DNA of 64,000 nucleotides from Imbricaverruca yamaguchii (Eukaryota; Arthropoda; Thecostraca; Neoverrucidae). The notes under the pieces were generated by a model. It saw only the letters and a program-made list of their open reading frames with translations, was not told the origin of the DNA and searched no databases. The stretch is from assembly GCA_034440575.1 (NCBI GenBank), contig JAOTOL010000998.1:1-64000 (forward strand). Direction: 5' to 3'. Of this stretch, positions 63,360-64,000 are shown in pieces. Position numbers and translations under genes: made by a program. How positions within the stretch are numbered: position 1 is the stretch's first letter; each line of letters opens with the position of its first letter.

Positions 63360-64000
63360 ATGATGTTTAATGCTCAGAGTATCCGTTCCAAATTTGATGA
63401 GTTCAAGTGTTATGTTGCTGAGGAGGAACCGGATTTTGTTTGCATTACGGAGGCATGGGTCAGTGAAGGATATTTTGGAGATAACTTACAGGACTATGAG
63501 ATCCAGGGATACAATATGTTTTCGTGCAATAGGGGTCCAGCAATGAAAGGGGGTGGTGTAATACTCTATGTGAATAGCTTATTCAGTTCTCAAAAAGTAG
63601 CAGGTGGGGATAAAAATGTGTCTGTGGAGTCCATTTGGCTTGATGTCACTGTGGGAAAAGGCAACAGCAATACTCTTAGGATAGGAGCTTTCTACCGATC
63701 AGGAACCCTGCCACATTCTCAGCAACTGGAGCTTGACAAGGTGATTTGTGAGGAAATCAGTAGAAACTTTAAGAGGAAGAGCCTTATTCTCGGTGACTTT
63801 AATCTAAAAGGTTATGAAAATGCTGGTGTTGGCTCCCCATCATGCAAAATGTTCAGGAAATGCCTTGAAGAGGACCTGTTCTTACACCAGTTTGCATCGG
63901 AACCTACCAGGCATGGTTCATTCTTGGACCTTGTATTCTCGGATTTAAGTGACTTGGTTCAAGACTTGACTGTAGGCGAAACTCTGGGAAAAGTGACCAT
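63360..64000 (+). CDS. LINE ORF2 N-terminus: APE-type endonuclease (partial)
   Basis: From ATG 63360: MMFNAQSIRSKFDEFKCYVA, with CITEAW carrying the catalytic Glu31, then GGGVILYVN, FYRSG, SLILGDFNL (Asp146, Asn148) and SFLDLVFSD (Asp190). These are the apurinic-endonuclease-like blocks that nick target DNA for target-primed reverse transcription. The frame is open to the last base of the window, so the reverse transcriptase lies outside. The same frame is open upstream to at least about 63130, without an ATG, overlapping the end of ORF1 in a different frame. The start may therefore be earlier, through reinitiation or frameshifting. No lesion seen. Confidence 0.9.
   Translation, partial: MMFNAQSIRSKFDEFKCYVAEEEPDFVCITEAWVSEGYFGDNLQDYEIQGYNMFSCNRGPAMKGGGVILYVNSLFSSQKVAGGDKNVSVESIWLDVTVGKGNSNTLRIGAFYRSGTLPHSQQLELDKVICEEISRNFKRKSLILGDFNLKGYENAGVGSPSCKMFRKCLEEDLFLHQFASEPTRHGSFLDLVFSDLSDLVQDLTVGETLGKVT

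Larger units (their letters stand above)
61224..64000 (+). mobile_element. CR1-like non-LTR retrotransposon (LINE), 5' part, cut by window end
   Basis: A putative 5' UTR of about 980 bp precedes ORF1 (62206-63162) and the start of ORF2 (63360 to the end). The boundary at 61224 is where homology to the left duplication copy stops. The reverse transcriptase and 3' end are outside the window. Its open frames show no damage in the visible part, so it may be a young element. Confidence 0.8.

Overview
This is metazoan nuclear DNA. The evidence is spliced exons with consensus GT/AG sites, several tRNA-derived SINE families, a CR1-like LINE, a P-element (THAP type) transposon and very heavy micro- and minisatellite content. 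The repeat style would suit an arthropod, perhaps a crustacean, but the sequence does not fix the species. The only host gene I recognise is DNA topoisomerase II (TOP2), on the minus strand. Six right-hand exons (about 60.7 kb down to 41.9 kb) run from the TOPRIM DGSHIKG motif, through the catalytic-tyrosine exon, into the DNA-gate region. Three more exons (6.1 to 1.6 kb) are a second copy of the first three.

Layout. 1-6.6 kb is a rearranged copy of sequence found at 46.95-47.76 kb and 57.94-61.22 kb, with TOP2 exons and SINEs. 6.6-10.7 kb is a broken P-element transposase gene (three exons with matching phases) that carries a LINE fragment in its first intron. 10.8-20.9 kb is mostly unrecognised, with an exceptional 37-bp-arm hairpin (12.87 kb), a decayed transposase-like gene (16.1-17.1 kb) and a long 16-bp degenerate repeat (18.5-19.6 kb). 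20.9-22.4 kb holds a decayed Gypsy pol running into a 15-bp minisatellite. 23-27 kb is tandem repeats, including about 690 bp of pure (GA)n. 27-35.5 kb is largely featureless. 35.5-37.5 kb is a 54-bp minisatellite, 43.5-46.15 kb a 40/36-bp minisatellite, and 53.8-55.5 kb a 38-bp minisatellite. 61.2-64.0 kb is the 5' part of a CR1-like LINE with ORF1 (coiled coil plus SGNH esterase) and the start of ORF2 (APE endonuclease), cut by the window end.

Most interesting observations. (1) A family of about 17 copies of an approximately 55-bp hairpin element, many with 9-15 bp target-site duplications, a common tail end and variable truncation of the opposite end. It behaves like an extremely small SINE. 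(2) The two TOP2 copies are broken in complementary places, and one break has a palindromic junction. (3) A tRNA-SINE has inserted at a TOP2 exon edge and duplicated the 5' splice site. (4) A 55-bp tandem repeat is built from a TOP2 exon end and multiplies the splice donor. (5) Minisatellites whose unit length is not a multiple of three stay open in all three frames.

All of this comes from reading the sequence; no database search or alignment program was run. Copy counts and repeat edges are approximate, and the duplications and homopolymer frameshifts could partly be assembly or sequencing artefacts.
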